64,000 nt of DNA from Rhodobacteraceae bacterium EL53 (GCA_900313015.1 OMPR01000017.1:1-64000); one strand, 5' to 3'. Shown: positions 34,115 to 43,028, numbered from the stretch's first letter. The notes: a model not told the origin generated them from the sequence alone. Numbers and translations are program-made.

Positions 34115-34921
34115 TTAGTCAACAAAGGCGCGTTCAACGACAAAGGTCGCAGGTTTGTTGTTTGCGCCTTCGATCAGTCCGAACCCTTCAAGCGAGGCTT
34201 TGGTGTCGCGCAGCATGTCCATGGAACCGCAGATCATGCCCCGGTCTACTTCTGGCGATATGGGCGGAATGCCAAGATCGTCGAAAACTTTACCACTGGC
34301 CATCAAATCTGTGATCCGACCTTTGAAAGGGTAATCTTCGCGCGTGGTTGTGCAGTAGTGGCGCAGGTTCTGGGCCATTTCTCCTACCAGAGGGTCTTCT
34401 TTCAAGGCTTTGACAAGCTGCTTGCCATATTCCAACTCTGCCACTTCACGGCAAGTGTGGGTTAGGATGACCTCGTCGAATTTCTCATATGTTTCGGGGT
34501 CGCGGATCAGAGAAGCAAACGGGGCGATGCCAGTGCCTGTTGAAAACATCCACAACCGTTTACCCGGCAGTAGCGCGTCATTAACCAGCGTTCCCGTGGG
34601 CTTCTTGCGCATCAAAACGGTGTCTCCGACTTTGATTTTTTGTAGGTGTTCTGTCAGCGGGCCATTGGGGACTTTGATGGAGTAAAATTCGATTTCTTCG
34701 TCCCAACTGGGCGAGGCGATAGAATAGGCACGAAAAACCGGCTTTTCCGCATTTGGGAGCCCAATCATCACAAACTCACCGGAGCGGAACCGGAATGTCG
34801 ACGGGCGAGTAATCCGAAATTTAAATAGACGGTTAGTGAAATGTTCAACAGATGTCACGGTTTGAGCGAACACGCCTGCAGGGGCAGGGAAGTCAGTTTT
34901 GGGGGAGCTATCTAGCGACAT
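34115..34921 (-). CDS. fpr: Ferredoxin-NADP reductase
   Basis: A 268-residue flavoprotein of the bacterial Fpr type. The FAD motif is RAYSIASP, the NADP-binding start is FSTGTGIAPFASLIRDPETY, and CGSMDML precedes the C-terminal FVVERAFVD, the tail typical of Rhodobacter-type Fpr enzymes. It moves electrons between NADPH and ferredoxin or flavodoxin. The ferredoxin gene lies 17 bp upstream in the same operon, and the ring-reducing enzyme of this locus belongs to a ferredoxin-dependent family, so its job here is probably NADPH-driven supply of low-potential electrons to ring reduction. A housekeeping role in oxidative stress is the alternative, but the context argues for a dedicated copy. Confidence 0.9.
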   Translation of the reverse strand: MSLDSSPKTDFPAPAGVFAQTVTSVEHFTNRLFKFRITRPSTFRFRSGEFVMIGLPNAEKPVFRAYSIASPSWDEEIEFYSIKVPNGPLTEHLQKIKVGDTVLMRKKPTGTLVNDALLPGKRLWMFSTGTGIAPFASLIRDPETYEKFDEVILTHTCREVAELEYGKQLVKALKEDPLVGEMAQNLRHYCTTTREDYPFKGRITDLMASGKVFDDLGIPPISPEVDRGMICGSMDMLRDTKASLEGFGLIEGANNKPATFVVERAFVD

Positions 34922-34938
34922 TGGTGTTTCCTTGTCTA

Positions 34939-35271
34939 TTATGCGGCGGCAGGGGTTACGGACAACAGAGCAAGTTTCCCGTCTTTGCCATTCCAGTCGT
35001 CGGCATCAGGCATCGGATCTTTTTTCTCAACGATGACGGGCCAGAGTTCGGCGTATTTTTGATTGAGCTCAACCCAAGGCTCCATTCCAGCCTCTGTATC
35101 GGGACGAATGGCATCAGCCGGGCATTCGGGTTCACAAACGCCGCAGTCAATGCATTCGTCAGGGTGGATGACCAGAGTGTTTTCACCTTCGTAGAAGCAA
35201 TCGACAGGGCAGACCTCGACGCAGTCAGTGAATTTGCAGTTGATGCAATTGTCGGTCACGACGTAGGTCAT
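34939..35271 (-). CDS. fdxA: Seven-iron ferredoxin (FdxA type)
   Basis: A 110-residue ferredoxin with one 3Fe-4S and one 4Fe-4S cluster. The N-terminus reads [20 protein letters not shown] followed by PVDCFYEG, and the second cluster motif is [16 protein letters not shown]. The tail after residue ~75 ([15 protein letters not shown]) is normal for FdxA proteins. It lies in an operon with fpr and is divergent from the enamidase-like gene across a promoter with two copies of the putative operator. It is the likely electron donor to the 6-hydroxynicotinate-reductase homologue at 45.0-46.5 kb. Confidence 0.92.
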   Translation of the reverse strand: MTYVVTDNCINCKFTDCVEVCPVDCFYEGENTLVIHPDECIDCGVCEPECPADAIRPDTEAGMEPWVELNQKYAELWPVIVEKKDPMPDADDWNGKDGKLALLSVTPAAA

Positions 35272-35287
35272 ACAGGCTCTCCATTCA

Positions 35288-35305
35288 TTTGTATACTAAT
35301 GATTA
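35288..35305. promoter_or_regulatory. Putative MarR-type operator near fdxA
   Basis: TTTGTATACTAATGATTA, about 17 bp upstream of the fdxA start. It is nearly the same as GTTTGTATGCTAATGATA upstream of the hydroxylase operon and, inverted, as the site on the enamidase side of this gap. Confidence 0.5.
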
Positions 35306-35381
35306 TTCGGAATTGCCAAACTCTGTCAATATGTATTTTTGGCGTTCGATCTTTGGAGATCAAATGCTTGACGCGTTCTGA

Positions 35382-35401
35382 TGATACATTAGTATGCAAA
35401 C
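35382..35401. promoter_or_regulatory. Putative MarR-type operator near the enamidase-like gene
   Basis: TGATACATTAGTATGCAAAC, reverse complement GTTTGCATACTAATGTATCA, shares GTTTGYATRCTAATG with the other sites of this set. It lies about 36 bp before the ATG at 35438. Confidence 0.5.
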
Positions 35402-35437
35402 GATAATTTGCGCGAATTTTCGCAACCGGAGGAAACG

Positions 35438-36604
35438 ATGACTGGAAAGCTTGTCATAAAAAACATTGGGTTGTTGTTGTCAGGGAAGATGGAGCAACCG
35501 ATTCTAGATGGCGACTGCCTGATTGCCCTAGACGGCAAAATTGCTGAATGGGGGTATGAAAAGGATCTGGATTGTGAACACGCAGATACCGTTGTCGATG
35601 CACATGGGGTTGCGCTGGCTCCGGGTTTGATCGACAGCCACATTCACCCTGTGGTCGGGGATTACACTCCGCGCCAACAGCAATTGCATTGGATTGATTC
35701 CACGCTGCATGGTGGGGTGACAACACTGATTTCAGCGGGCGAAGTACACATGCCGGGCCGCCCTAAGGATATCGTTGGTCTGAAGGCGATGGCGATTGCT
35801 GCGCAGCGTTGGTACGAAAACTTCCGCCCTTCGGGCATGAAAGTTCATGCTGGTGCCCCCGTGATTGAACACGGTATGGTCGAGGAAGACTTCAAAGAAA
35901 TGGCTGACGCCGGTGTTAAGCTGTTGGGCGAGGTTGGCCTTGGGACTGTCAAAGATGGTAAGACAGCCAAACAGATGGTTGATTGGGCCCGCAAATATGG
36001 AATTCAATCTACCATTCACACCGGGGGGCCATCGATCCCGGGTTCGGGTTTGATTGATGCTGATATGGTTCTGGAAACAGGGACAGACGTGATCGGGCAT
36101 ATCAACGGCGGGCATTCGGCCCTACCGGATGACCAGATCATGTGCTTGTGCGAAAGCTGTACGGCAGGGTTGGAAATCGTGCACAACGGCAACGAGCGCG
36201 CCGCTTTACTGACACTAAATACAGCGCGTGAACTCAAGCAAATGGATCGCATTATTTTGGGCACAGATGGCCCGGCCGGGTCCGGCGTTCAGCCGCTTGG
36301 GATTATGCGGATGGTTGCGATGCTGTCGTCGCTTGGGGATGTCCCGGCGGAAATCGCGTTTTGCTTTGCCAACGGAAACACATCCCGTCAGCGCGAACTT
36401 GATACAGGCTTGATCGAAGTTGGGATGTGTGCCGATTTCGTATTGATGGATCAGGCCCAGCACGCGCCAGGTAAAAACATGCTTGAGTCAGTGCAGCTGG
36501 GCAATTTGCCCGGTGTTGGCATGACCATCATTGACGGTGCTGTGACTAGCCACCGCAGCCGCAACACGCCCCCGGCAACACGTTTGCCCGAAGTCGTCAG
36601 CTAA
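35438..36604 (+). CDS. Enamidase-like amidohydrolase (ring opening of tetrahydro-6-oxonicotinate)
   Basis: A 388-residue metal-dependent amidohydrolase. The start at 35438 is set by GGAGG 5-9 bp upstream; the frame itself opens 10 codons earlier. Metal-binding motifs: LIDSHIHP (His68, His70), IQSTIHTGG, GHINGGHS and ILGTDGP. The sequence as a whole resembles enamidase of Eubacterium barkeri, a bifunctional Fe-Zn enzyme that hydrolyses 1,4,5,6-tetrahydro-6-oxonicotinate to ammonia and 2-formylglutarate. Presence of a 6-hydroxynicotinate-reductase homologue in the same locus supports this: that enzyme makes enamidase's substrate. It is followed by an intrinsic terminator and a CoA-transferase gene. 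Confidence 0.82.
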   Translation: MTGKLVIKNIGLLLSGKMEQPILDGDCLIALDGKIAEWGYEKDLDCEHADTVVDAHGVALAPGLIDSHIHPVVGDYTPRQQQLHWIDSTLHGGVTTLISAGEVHMPGRPKDIVGLKAMAIAAQRWYENFRPSGMKVHAGAPVIEHGMVEEDFKEMADAGVKLLGEVGLGTVKDGKTAKQMVDWARKYGIQSTIHTGGPSIPGSGLIDADMVLETGTDVIGHINGGHSALPDDQIMCLCESCTAGLEIVHNGNERAALLTLNTARELKQMDRIILGTDGPAGSGVQPLGIMRMVAMLSSLGDVPAEIAFCFANGNTSRQRELDTGLIEVGMCADFVLMDQAQHAPGKNMLESVQLGNLPGVGMTIIDGAVTSHRSRNTPPATRLPEVVS

Positions 36605-36629
36605 AACCCAGAAACTCCCCAAGACTGTT

Positions 36630-36663
36630 CCCCAGTTGCCCTTAAGGCGCTGGGGATTTTTTT
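36630..36663 (+). terminator. Intrinsic terminator after the enamidase-like gene
   Basis: CCCCAG pairs with CTGGGG around a 14-base loop, followed by ATTTTTTT. It separates the amidohydrolase from the CoA-transferase, which starts 12 bp later, so the latter depends on read-through or its own weak promoter. Confidence 0.8.
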
Positions 36664-36674
36664 GAAAGGCACGC

Positions 36675-37790
36675 ATGATGAGCACACCGTTGCAGGGTCT
36701 GAAGGTGATCGAACTGGCGCGGATATTAGCAGGTCCGTGGATCGGTCAAACTTTGGCAGATTTAGGCGCTGACGTACTTAAGGTGGAAAGTCCTGATGGC
36801 GATGATACCCGCAAGTGGGGCCCCCCGTTCATTGAGCGTGAAGGGGAGAAGACCGCCGCCTATTTCCACGCGGCCAATCGCGGCAAAGACAGTATTGCCC
36901 TGGACTTTGGCGACGCAGGGGATCGGGCAAAACTGGTGGGCCTGATCCGCGACGCAGATGTGTTGATCGAGAATTTTAAGGTTGGCGGGCTCAAGAAATT
37001 TGGTCTCGATTACGAGAGTATGAAGCAGATCAATCCGCGTCTGGTCTATTGCTCCGTGACAGGGTTTGGTCAGGATGGACCTTACGCGCATCGGGCGGGC
37101 TACGATTTCCTGATCCAAGGCATGAGCGGTGTTATGGATCTGACGGGGGATCCGAACGGGGAGCCGCAGAAAATTGGTGTGGCTTTTGCAGATATTTTTA
37201 CGGGGCTATATGGGGTCATTGGAATTCAGGCAGCCCTTGCTGAGAGGGACCGGTCGGGAATGGGGCAGCACGTTGACCTGAGCTTGCTGGATTGCATGAC
37301 CGGGGTGTTAGCGAACCAAGGGATGAATTTCTTGGCCTCGGGAGAGTGTCCGAAACGTCTTGGCAATGCGCATCCAAATATCGTGCCTTATCAGGTGTTT
37401 CCCGTGAAGGATGGGCACATCATCATTGCGTGTGGCAATGACCGGCAATATGGCACCCTTTGTGATATTCTAAATGTGTCCGAACTGGTTAAGGACCCGC
37501 GTTTCTTAAGCAATGCGGATCGAGTGGTACATCGCGCTGAATTGACGGACATTTTGACCAAAGCGTGTTTGCTCTGGATGAAGGAGGATCTGCTTGAGGC
37601 GCTCGAAAAAGGGGCTGTACCGGGTGGGCCAATCAATTCCGTGGCCGAAGCTTTGAGTGATCCTCAAATCAAGTATCGGGATATGCAGATCGCCCCCGAG
37701 GAGGTGCCCGGATTACGTACGCCGATAACCTTTTCGCGGTCAGAGCTCAGCTTGGCCAAAGCATCGCCGCAAAAGCCGACGAGATCATGA
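36675..37790 (+). CDS. Family III CoA-transferase (CaiB/BaiF type)
   Basis: A 371-residue class III CoA-transferase, which moves CoA from a donor such as succinyl-CoA to a carboxylic acid. Motifs: LEGLKVIELxRILAGPWIGQ-like start (QGLKVIELARILAGP), DLGADVLKVE, NRGKDSIALD, VTGFGQDGPYAHRAGYDF and the region FADIFTGLYG carrying the conserved catalytic Asp. C-terminal ALEKGAVPGGPINSVAE is typical. In this locus a dicarboxylate from ring opening (formylglutarate-derived, such as glutarate) would be a sensible acceptor; family III includes succinate-glutarate CoA-transferases. The specific substrate is inference. Its 3' end overlaps that of marR, which converges on it, by 6 bp. Confidence 0.85.
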   Translation: MMSTPLQGLKVIELARILAGPWIGQTLADLGADVLKVESPDGDDTRKWGPPFIEREGEKTAAYFHAANRGKDSIALDFGDAGDRAKLVGLIRDADVLIENFKVGGLKKFGLDYESMKQINPRLVYCSVTGFGQDGPYAHRAGYDFLIQGMSGVMDLTGDPNGEPQKIGVAFADIFTGLYGVIGIQAALAERDRSGMGQHVDLSLLDCMTGVLANQGMNFLASGECPKRLGNAHPNIVPYQVFPVKDGHIIIACGNDRQYGTLCDILNVSELVKDPRFLSNADRVVHRAELTDILTKACLLWMKEDLLEALEKGAVPGGPINSVAEALSDPQIKYRDMQIAPEEVPGLRTPITFSRSELSLAKASPQKPTRS

Positions 37791-38222
37791 TATCTTTCGC
37801 AGGATCTTGATAAGGTTACGTTGTTCGGCGGCGGTTAAGGGCTTTAAGGTTTCGGCAGTAATGGCGTGCCCAACCTCTGCCATTTGCCTGACCATCTCCT
37901 CTCCCTCTGGGGAGAGTGAGATCAGCGTCCGACGTTTGTCGTTTGGATCTGATTCTGCGAGGGTCAAACCCTTTTGACGCAGACGGTCCACTACGCCCTT
38001 GATAGTGGCCACATCCATCGCAGCCAAACGCCCCAAGTGATTTTGTGAACACTGTCCTTGCTCTGAGATACGGAGCAGGGCACCAAATTGCGTGGGTGTC
38101 AGCCCATTTAGAGTGCGCGACTGAAAAATCGTAGCATGCCTTTGGCTGGCCAACCGCAGCAGATAACCCACCTGATCGTCTAATTGATAGGCGTTCTCAT
38201 TCTGCTCTGCTGCATCTGTCAT
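37785..38222 (-). CDS. MarR-family transcriptional regulator
   Basis: A ~145-residue winged-helix regulator. The helix-turn-helix reads LTPTQFGALLRISEQGQC and QNHLGRLAAMDVATIKGVVD, and the wing carries DPNDKRRTLISLSPEGEEM, all standard for MarR. The start is uncertain: ATG at 38222 (used) or GTG at 38234; neither has a strong ribosome site. MarR proteins often sense aromatic acids or their CoA esters and repress catabolic genes. Possible sites of its own type lie just upstream (38246-38281) and at the divergent promoters of this locus, consistent with autoregulation and control of the heteroaromatic genes. Confidence 0.88.
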   Translation of the reverse strand: MTDAAEQNENAYQLDDQVGYLLRLASQRHATIFQSRTLNGLTPTQFGALLRISEQGQCSQNHLGRLAAMDVATIKGVVDRLRQKGLTLAESDPNDKRRTLISLSPEGEEMVRQMAEVGHAITAETLKPLTAAEQRNLIKILRKIS

Positions 38223-38245
38223 TATCGTACCCACTGCTTTTTTAT

Positions 38246-38281
38246 CATTTGCAGTATAACAACTAAGGGTATGCGAACAAC
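38246..38281. promoter_or_regulatory. Putative operator pair upstream of marR
   Basis: CATTTGCAGTATAACAA (38246-38262) matches 14 of 17 bases of CATTTGCACACTAACAA at the ligase/SDR promoter. Next to it AACTAAGGGTATGCGAACAA (38262-38281), inverted TTGTTCGCATACCCTTAGTT, resembles the same element. This fits autoregulation by the MarR protein. Confidence 0.45.
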
Positions 38282-38284
38282 GGT

Positions 38285-38313
38285 AAAACCGGGCCGTTTC
38301 GGCCCGGTTTTTT
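38285..38313. terminator. Intrinsic terminator between livF and marR
   Basis: AAAACCGGGCC and GGCCCGGTTTTTT form a GC-rich stem flanked by A and T runs. It can act on both strands; on the minus strand it ends the liv operon just 3 bp past the livF stop codon, ahead of marR. Confidence 0.85.
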
Positions 38314-38315
38314 GA

Positions 38316-39017
38316 TTACACCGCGAGGTATTTCTGTGAGATCTCAGGATGCTGATCGAGATGATCAAACGACCCATCATAGCAAACCTGACCCTTTTCA
38401 ATGATGTAGGCCCTATCAGACACCAATCTCGCAAAGTGAAGGTTCTGTTCCGAGATCAACACAGAAAGCCCCTCACGTTTCAACTCTGCGATGATACTGG
38501 CCATCTGTTCTACAATGACAGGAGCGATCCCTTCGGATGGTTCATCCAGCAAGACCACCTTTGGATTGCCCATCAACGTGCGGGCAATAGTTAGCATCTG
38601 TTGCTCGCCACCCGACAATTGCTTTCCCAGGTTTTTGCGCCGTTCCAACAGGTTGGGAAAGAGCTCGTAGAGATGCTCCAACGTCCATTCAGGCGCGTCT
38701 TCGCACTTGTCACGACGGCCGACCTCTAGGTTTTCTTCGATCGTGAGATCCCCGAAAATGCGCCGCTCTTCTGGAACATACCCAACACCGGCCCGGCAAA
38801 TCAAATGGGATGGCTTGCCTAAAATATCAGACCCCTCATAGGTGATCTGACCCGTTTTCTGGCGCACCATGCCCATGATGGATTTCATGGTGGTCGATTT
38901 GCCTGCCCCGTTGCGCCCTAAGACAGCAACCACTTCGTTTTTCTCGAGGGACAGCGAGACGCCGTTCAGAATTTGCGCGCGCCCATATAGAGCGTTCAGG
39001 TTTGCGACTTCAAGCAT
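38316..39017 (-). CDS. livF: LIV-type ABC transporter ATPase 2 (LivF-like)
   Basis: A 233-residue ATPase of the branched-chain amino acid (HAAT) uptake family. Walker A LGRNGAGKSTT, signature QLSGGEQQML, Walker B VVLLDEPSEGIAPVIV and the switch ISEQNLHFA are all intact. It energises uptake together with LivG and the fused permease; the LivG gene overlaps its start by 8 bp. Such systems in aromatic gene clusters often import aromatic acids rather than amino acids, so the ring compound processed by the downstream-facing enzymes is a likely substrate. Confidence 0.93.
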   Translation of the reverse strand: MLEVANLNALYGRAQILNGVSLSLEKNEVVAVLGRNGAGKSTTMKSIMGMVRQKTGQITYEGSDILGKPSHLICRAGVGYVPEERRIFGDLTIEENLEVGRRDKCEDAPEWTLEHLYELFPNLLERRKNLGKQLSGGEQQMLTIARTLMGNPKVVLLDEPSEGIAPVIVEQMASIIAELKREGLSVLISEQNLHFARLVSDRAYIIEKGQVCYDGSFDHLDQHPEISQKYLAV

Positions 39018-39783
39018 GGGCCAACTCCTCTTCGAATAGGGTACCGCCGCCCAAATAAACCTCTTGCACTGTCGCGTTCGCGCGGATCTCTTCGCCAGTA
39101 CCCTCCGCGATCAATTCCCCCCGGTTCAGCACCAGAATGCGGTGGGAATGGGCAAAAACTACATCCATGTCATGTTCGGTGAACACCACACTGACCCCTT
39201 CACGTTCGACGATTTCAGCAGTTAGGGCCATCAAGGCAATACGTTCGGAGGGTGCCATACCTGCAGTTGGTTCATCCATCAAAAGCAATGCAGGTTCATG
39301 CGCCAGTGCAATGGCAAGTTCCAGACGTTTCAGATCGCCATAGGCCAGTTCCGAGCAAGCTCGCTGGGCCTGTTCGCTCATGTTGACCAGATCGAGCAGA
39401 GCCATCGCCTCGTCGACATACAATCGCGTGGCACGTGAAAATAAATCGAACACCCGTCGATGATATGAGATCAACGCCATTTGGATGTTCTCCAACACGG
39501 TCATCGACAAGAAGGTTTCAGTGATCTGAAAGGTCCGGCCAACCCCCAAACGCCAGATTTTGCGCGGTGGTGTTCCCAGCAATTCCTTGCCGTTCAACTT
39601 GACTGAACCAGTGTTGGGTTTCAGATACCCATTCAACATGTTGAAGCAGGTCGTTTTACCCGCGCCATTAGGCCCAATCAGAGCAAGGAATTCCCCCTTG
39701 CCAACGTCGAAGTTCACATCTTGAACAGCTTTGATCCCGCCAAAGCTTTTGGCCAAATTACGAACTGATAGAACAGGGCTCAT
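39010..39783 (-). CDS. livG: LIV-type ABC transporter ATPase 1 (LivG-like)
   Basis: A 257-residue ATPase. Walker A LIGPNGAGKTTCFNMLNGYL, the GRTFQITETF motif typical of LivG, Walker B ALLLMDEPTAGMAPSE and FTEHDMDVVF are present. It lies between livF (8-bp overlap) and the fused permease gene (4-bp overlap), forming one translationally coupled transporter operon. Confidence 0.93.
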   Translation of the reverse strand: MSPVLSVRNLAKSFGGIKAVQDVNFDVGKGEFLALIGPNGAGKTTCFNMLNGYLKPNTGSVKLNGKELLGTPPRKIWRLGVGRTFQITETFLSMTVLENIQMALISYHRRVFDLFSRATRLYVDEAMALLDLVNMSEQAQRACSELAYGDLKRLELAIALAHEPALLLMDEPTAGMAPSERIALMALTAEIVEREGVSVVFTEHDMDVVFAHSHRILVLNRGELIAEGTGEEIRANATVQEVYLGGGTLFEEELAHA

Positions 39784-41636
39784 GCTGCGTCTCCTTTCTT
39801 GGTCGGCATGACAGCACGCAGTAGTCTTTGAACGCCACCAGCGATGCCATCAGGGGCCAGCAAAACAACAACCAAAATGATCCCGCCAAAGATAAAGCGC
39901 CAATATTCGAGCCGGGTAACCCAGTCTTCGATCATGACAAAGGCCACGGCCCCAAAGATTGGGCCGGCCAGCGCATGAATACCACCGAGCAGCACCATGA
40001 TTAGGCCATCAATACTTTGCGCGATTCCAAGGCTGTCTGGGAAAACAGATCCTTTGGAAAAAGCAAAGATTACACCGGCCAGCCCCGCAAGGGCACCTGC
40101 CAAGGTAAAGCCCATCCATTGATGGAACTTGGTGTCGACGCCAATCGCTTCGGCACGGGTTTTGCTGTCACGGATGCCACGCAATGTATAGCCGAACGGC
40201 GAGTGGGCGACGCGGCGCAGGAACCATATGCCACCGATGCACAGAACAAAGGCAATATAGAAATATACTTGATCCGAACTGGCCCATTTCGCGGGCCATA
40301 CGCCCAAGATACCATCGTCACCGCCAGTGAAATCCTGCCATTGGAAGGTTACGCCCCACAGGATTTGCGCGGCAGCCATTGTGAGCATGGCCAAGTAGAC
40401 GCCAGATAAACGGACGCAGAACCATCCAAAGAACAAAGCAGCCGCTGCAGCGGCAATGGGGCCGAAAATCATGGCTGGGATCATGCTAAATCCAAGCAGT
40501 TTTACGGAGAGTGCAGCAGCATACGCTCCTACACCAAAGTAAGCAGCATGTCCAAAGCTGACCATGCCCCCGATACCCATCATAAAATGTAATGAGACCG
40601 CGAAGAGCGTTGCCACCATGACGTCAACAAGCAGGATAGTGGTGAATTCCGCTACAACAACTGGGCTGAGCGCAAGCATCGCCACCGCTGCAAACAGGAT
40701 CATCGAGGCTTGATTGCTCATCAATCTGAGAGGTTGGTCGGGCTCCTCTGTTCCGCCATGCTCGCTTCCGGGTTTACCGAACAAGCCATAAGGACGCACG
40801 ATCAATACAACCGCCATAACGATAAACGGAAGAACAATCGAAATTTGTGGGAAGATAAGGATGGCAAACGCGTTCAGGACCGAAATCAACACGGCCGCCA
40901 CAAAGGCGCCTGTTACACTGCCCATCCCTCCAATTACCACAACAACAAAGGCTTCGCCAATGATCGAGAGATCCATTTGCAGCGATGCTGCCTCGCGCGG
41001 TATTTGCAAGGCGCCACCAAGACCGGCAAGGAATGCCCCAAGGACAAAAGCAGCAGAAAAGAGCCATGCCTGGTTTACGCCAAGAGCAGCGACCATTTCG
41101 CGATCCTGTGTTGCGGCGCGCACTAGAACACCCCAGCGCGTTTTATGAAACAAAAGCCATATACCCAGCAAAACAGCAGGCCCAATACAGATTAGTGCAA
41201 GATCATATTCGGGAATGGGTTCACCCATGATGCGGACGGCCCGATCCAATCCGGGCGCACGTGGCCCCAAAAGATCCTCAGCCCCCCAAATGGCGAGGGT
41301 GCCATCTTGAAAGATCAGCACGACGCCGAATGTCGCAACCAGTTGGAACAATTCGGGTGCGCGATAAATGCGGCGCAGAATGGTCAGTTCAATCAACAGA
41401 CCGACAACACCGACGATAAGGGCGGCAGCGATGACGCTGAACCAGAACCCAAAAATGCCCGCATTTAAGGTCGTGACGAGCGTATAGGCCAAGTATGCAC
41501 CGACCATATAGAACGAGCCATGAGCAAAGTTCACGATCCTGGTCACACCAAAGATAATTGAAAGTCCCGATGCGATCAGGAACAGCGACGAGGCATTGGC
41601 AAGCCCCGTCAGCAACTGCGCGAAGTAAAAGCCCAT
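39780..41636 (-). CDS. Fused LIV-type permease (LivH-LivM in one chain)
   Basis: A 618-residue integral membrane protein that joins two permeases usually encoded separately. Residues 1-~290 are LivH-like (LIASGLSIIFGVTRIVNFAHG, then VVVIGGMGSVTGAFVAA, ending RPYGLFGKPG). Residues ~310-618 are LivM-like (HFMMGIGGMVSFGHAAYFGV, ... FSKGSVFPDSLGIAQSIDGL). The fusion fixes the 1:1 ratio of the two subunits. It sits between the binding-protein gene (81-bp gap) and livG (4-bp overlap). The second LIV system at 51.9-54.1 kb keeps the two permeases separate, so these are not simple duplicates. Confidence 0.92.
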   Translation of the reverse strand: MGFYFAQLLTGLANASSLFLIASGLSIIFGVTRIVNFAHGSFYMVGAYLAYTLVTTLNAGIFGFWFSVIAAALIVGVVGLLIELTILRRIYRAPELFQLVATFGVVLIFQDGTLAIWGAEDLLGPRAPGLDRAVRIMGEPIPEYDLALICIGPAVLLGIWLLFHKTRWGVLVRAATQDREMVAALGVNQAWLFSAAFVLGAFLAGLGGALQIPREAASLQMDLSIIGEAFVVVVIGGMGSVTGAFVAAVLISVLNAFAILIFPQISIVLPFIVMAVVLIVRPYGLFGKPGSEHGGTEEPDQPLRLMSNQASMILFAAVAMLALSPVVVAEFTTILLVDVMVATLFAVSLHFMMGIGGMVSFGHAAYFGVGAYAAALSVKLLGFSMIPAMIFGPIAAAAAALFFGWFCVRLSGVYLAMLTMAAAQILWGVTFQWQDFTGGDDGILGVWPAKWASSDQVYFYIAFVLCIGGIWFLRRVAHSPFGYTLRGIRDSKTRAEAIGVDTKFHQWMGFTLAGALAGLAGVIFAFSKGSVFPDSLGIAQSIDGLIMVLLGGIHALAGPIFGAVAFVMIEDWVTRLEYWRFIFGGIILVVVLLAPDGIAGGVQRLLRAVMPTKKGDAA

Positions 41637-41716
41637 GAATTCCCCTCCCGGCTTTTGAATTTGAATGTCAAAGGGCGATTGCCCGCCCTTTGACGTTTCG
41701 TGAGTGGTAGATTTCG

Positions 41717-42931
41717 TTAGTCAGCTGGGCGCAGTTTCGCGGCTTCTTCTTCTGACGGCAGATAGCTGGACCCATCGGCATAGTTCCAATCAACCAGCTT
41801 GGGTTGGCCGTCTACGAGAGAGGTTTTTCCTACATAGGCGCCCATCGTGGATTGGTGGTCTGCGGCGCGGAACATGAATGGACCGGTCGGGCTGTCTGCT
41901 ACCTCTAGCCCCTCCATTGCTGCCAGCAGGGCAGCTGTGTCGGTGGAGCCGGCTTTGGTAAGCGCTGCCGCAATCGACAGGATCGAGTTGTAGCCAACGA
42001 TCGAGCCTGTCTTGGGCTCTTCGCCAAACATGTCAATATATGCCTTGGCAAAGGCGGCGTGGCTATCGGTTGTGATGTCCGTGCCGGGGTATCCGGTGAC
42101 AATCCAACCTTCGGGGGTTTCGTTGCCCAGCGGCTGCAGATACTCAGGTTCGCCGGTCAGCAAAGACGCAACTGCACGGTCTTCAAAGAGGAAGCGCAAC
42201 GACCCTTCGCGAACAAACTTTGCCAAATCGCCGCCAAATGTCACGTTAAAGATCGCGTCGGGCTTGGACGCTTCGAGCGCGCGCACTGTTGAACCTGCAT
42301 CGATCTTGAACACAGGTGGCCACTGTTCGGTTACGAATTCAACGTCAGGGCGCAGGCGGCTGAGTTCGGATTTGAAGGCTTTTACAGCATCTTGACCGTA
42401 GGCATAGTTGGGCGCGATCGTGGCCCATTTAACGGCGTCGAGTTTGGCAGCCTGTTCCGCGAGCATTGCTGCTTGCATGTGGGTCGAGGGACGCAAGCGA
42501 TATGTGTACTTATTGCCTTTTGACCAAACAATTGCATCGGACAGTGGTTCAGATGCGAGAAAAAGCACTTCTTTTTGTTTCGCAAAATCTGCGACTGCCA
42601 GGCCGATGTTGGACAAGAACGTGCCAAAGATCAGTGCCGCACCTTCTTTGGAGACAAGTTCCTCGGCTATGCGGATTGCTGTTGCTGGATCACCGGTATC
42701 ATCGCGGCTGATAACTTTGAGCTGCTTGCCGTCGATGCCGCCCGCAGCATTGATTTGTTCGACGGCCAGCTGCCAGCCCTTTTTATAGGGCTCTGTAAAA
42801 GCGGGGAGCCGGGTGTAGCTGTTAACCTCGCCAATAACGATCTCGTCAGCTGCCTGGGCAGCTTGTGGGGCAAAGCCCACCAAGGGCAATGTAGCGAGCG
42901 CCCCCAATACGGTGCGTCTGATTAATGACAT
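41717..42931 (-). CDS. Periplasmic substrate-binding protein of the first LIV-type transporter
   Basis: A 404-residue type 1 periplasmic binding protein. The start at 42931 follows GGAGG by 8 bp; the frame is open for 42 codons upstream but that part does not look like a signal peptide. Residues 1-27 (SLIRRTVLGALATLPLVGFA, then PQAAQA) form a signal peptide. The mature start DEIVIGEVNSYTRLPAFTEPYKKGWQ is typical of the family, as is INAAGGIDGKQLKVI and DDTGDPATAIRIAEELV. It would capture the ligand in the periplasm and pass it to the fused permease. Being at the end of the ring-hydroxylase/reductase operon, its ligand is plausibly the heteroaromatic acid or a precursor. Confidence 0.9.
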   Translation of the reverse strand: MSLIRRTVLGALATLPLVGFAPQAAQAADEIVIGEVNSYTRLPAFTEPYKKGWQLAVEQINAAGGIDGKQLKVISRDDTGDPATAIRIAEELVSKEGAALIFGTFLSNIGLAVADFAKQKEVLFLASEPLSDAIVWSKGNKYTYRLRPSTHMQAAMLAEQAAKLDAVKWATIAPNYAYGQDAVKAFKSELSRLRPDVEFVTEQWPPVFKIDAGSTVRALEASKPDAIFNVTFGGDLAKFVREGSLRFLFEDRAVASLLTGEPEYLQPLGNETPEGWIVTGYPGTDITTDSHAAFAKAYIDMFGEEPKTGSIVGYNSILSIAAALTKAGSTDTAALLAAMEGLEVADSPTGPFMFRAADHQSTMGAYVGKTSLVDGQPKLVDWNYADGSSYLPSEEEAAKLRPAD

Positions 42932-43028
42932 GTATTTTCCTCCAGTTAGATCAGTTATTCTGTTCGCAAGGCCGGTTGTGCCCGGCTTCTTGGTGATTGT
43001 CAGCAAGTGATTGACCTTACGTAATCCT

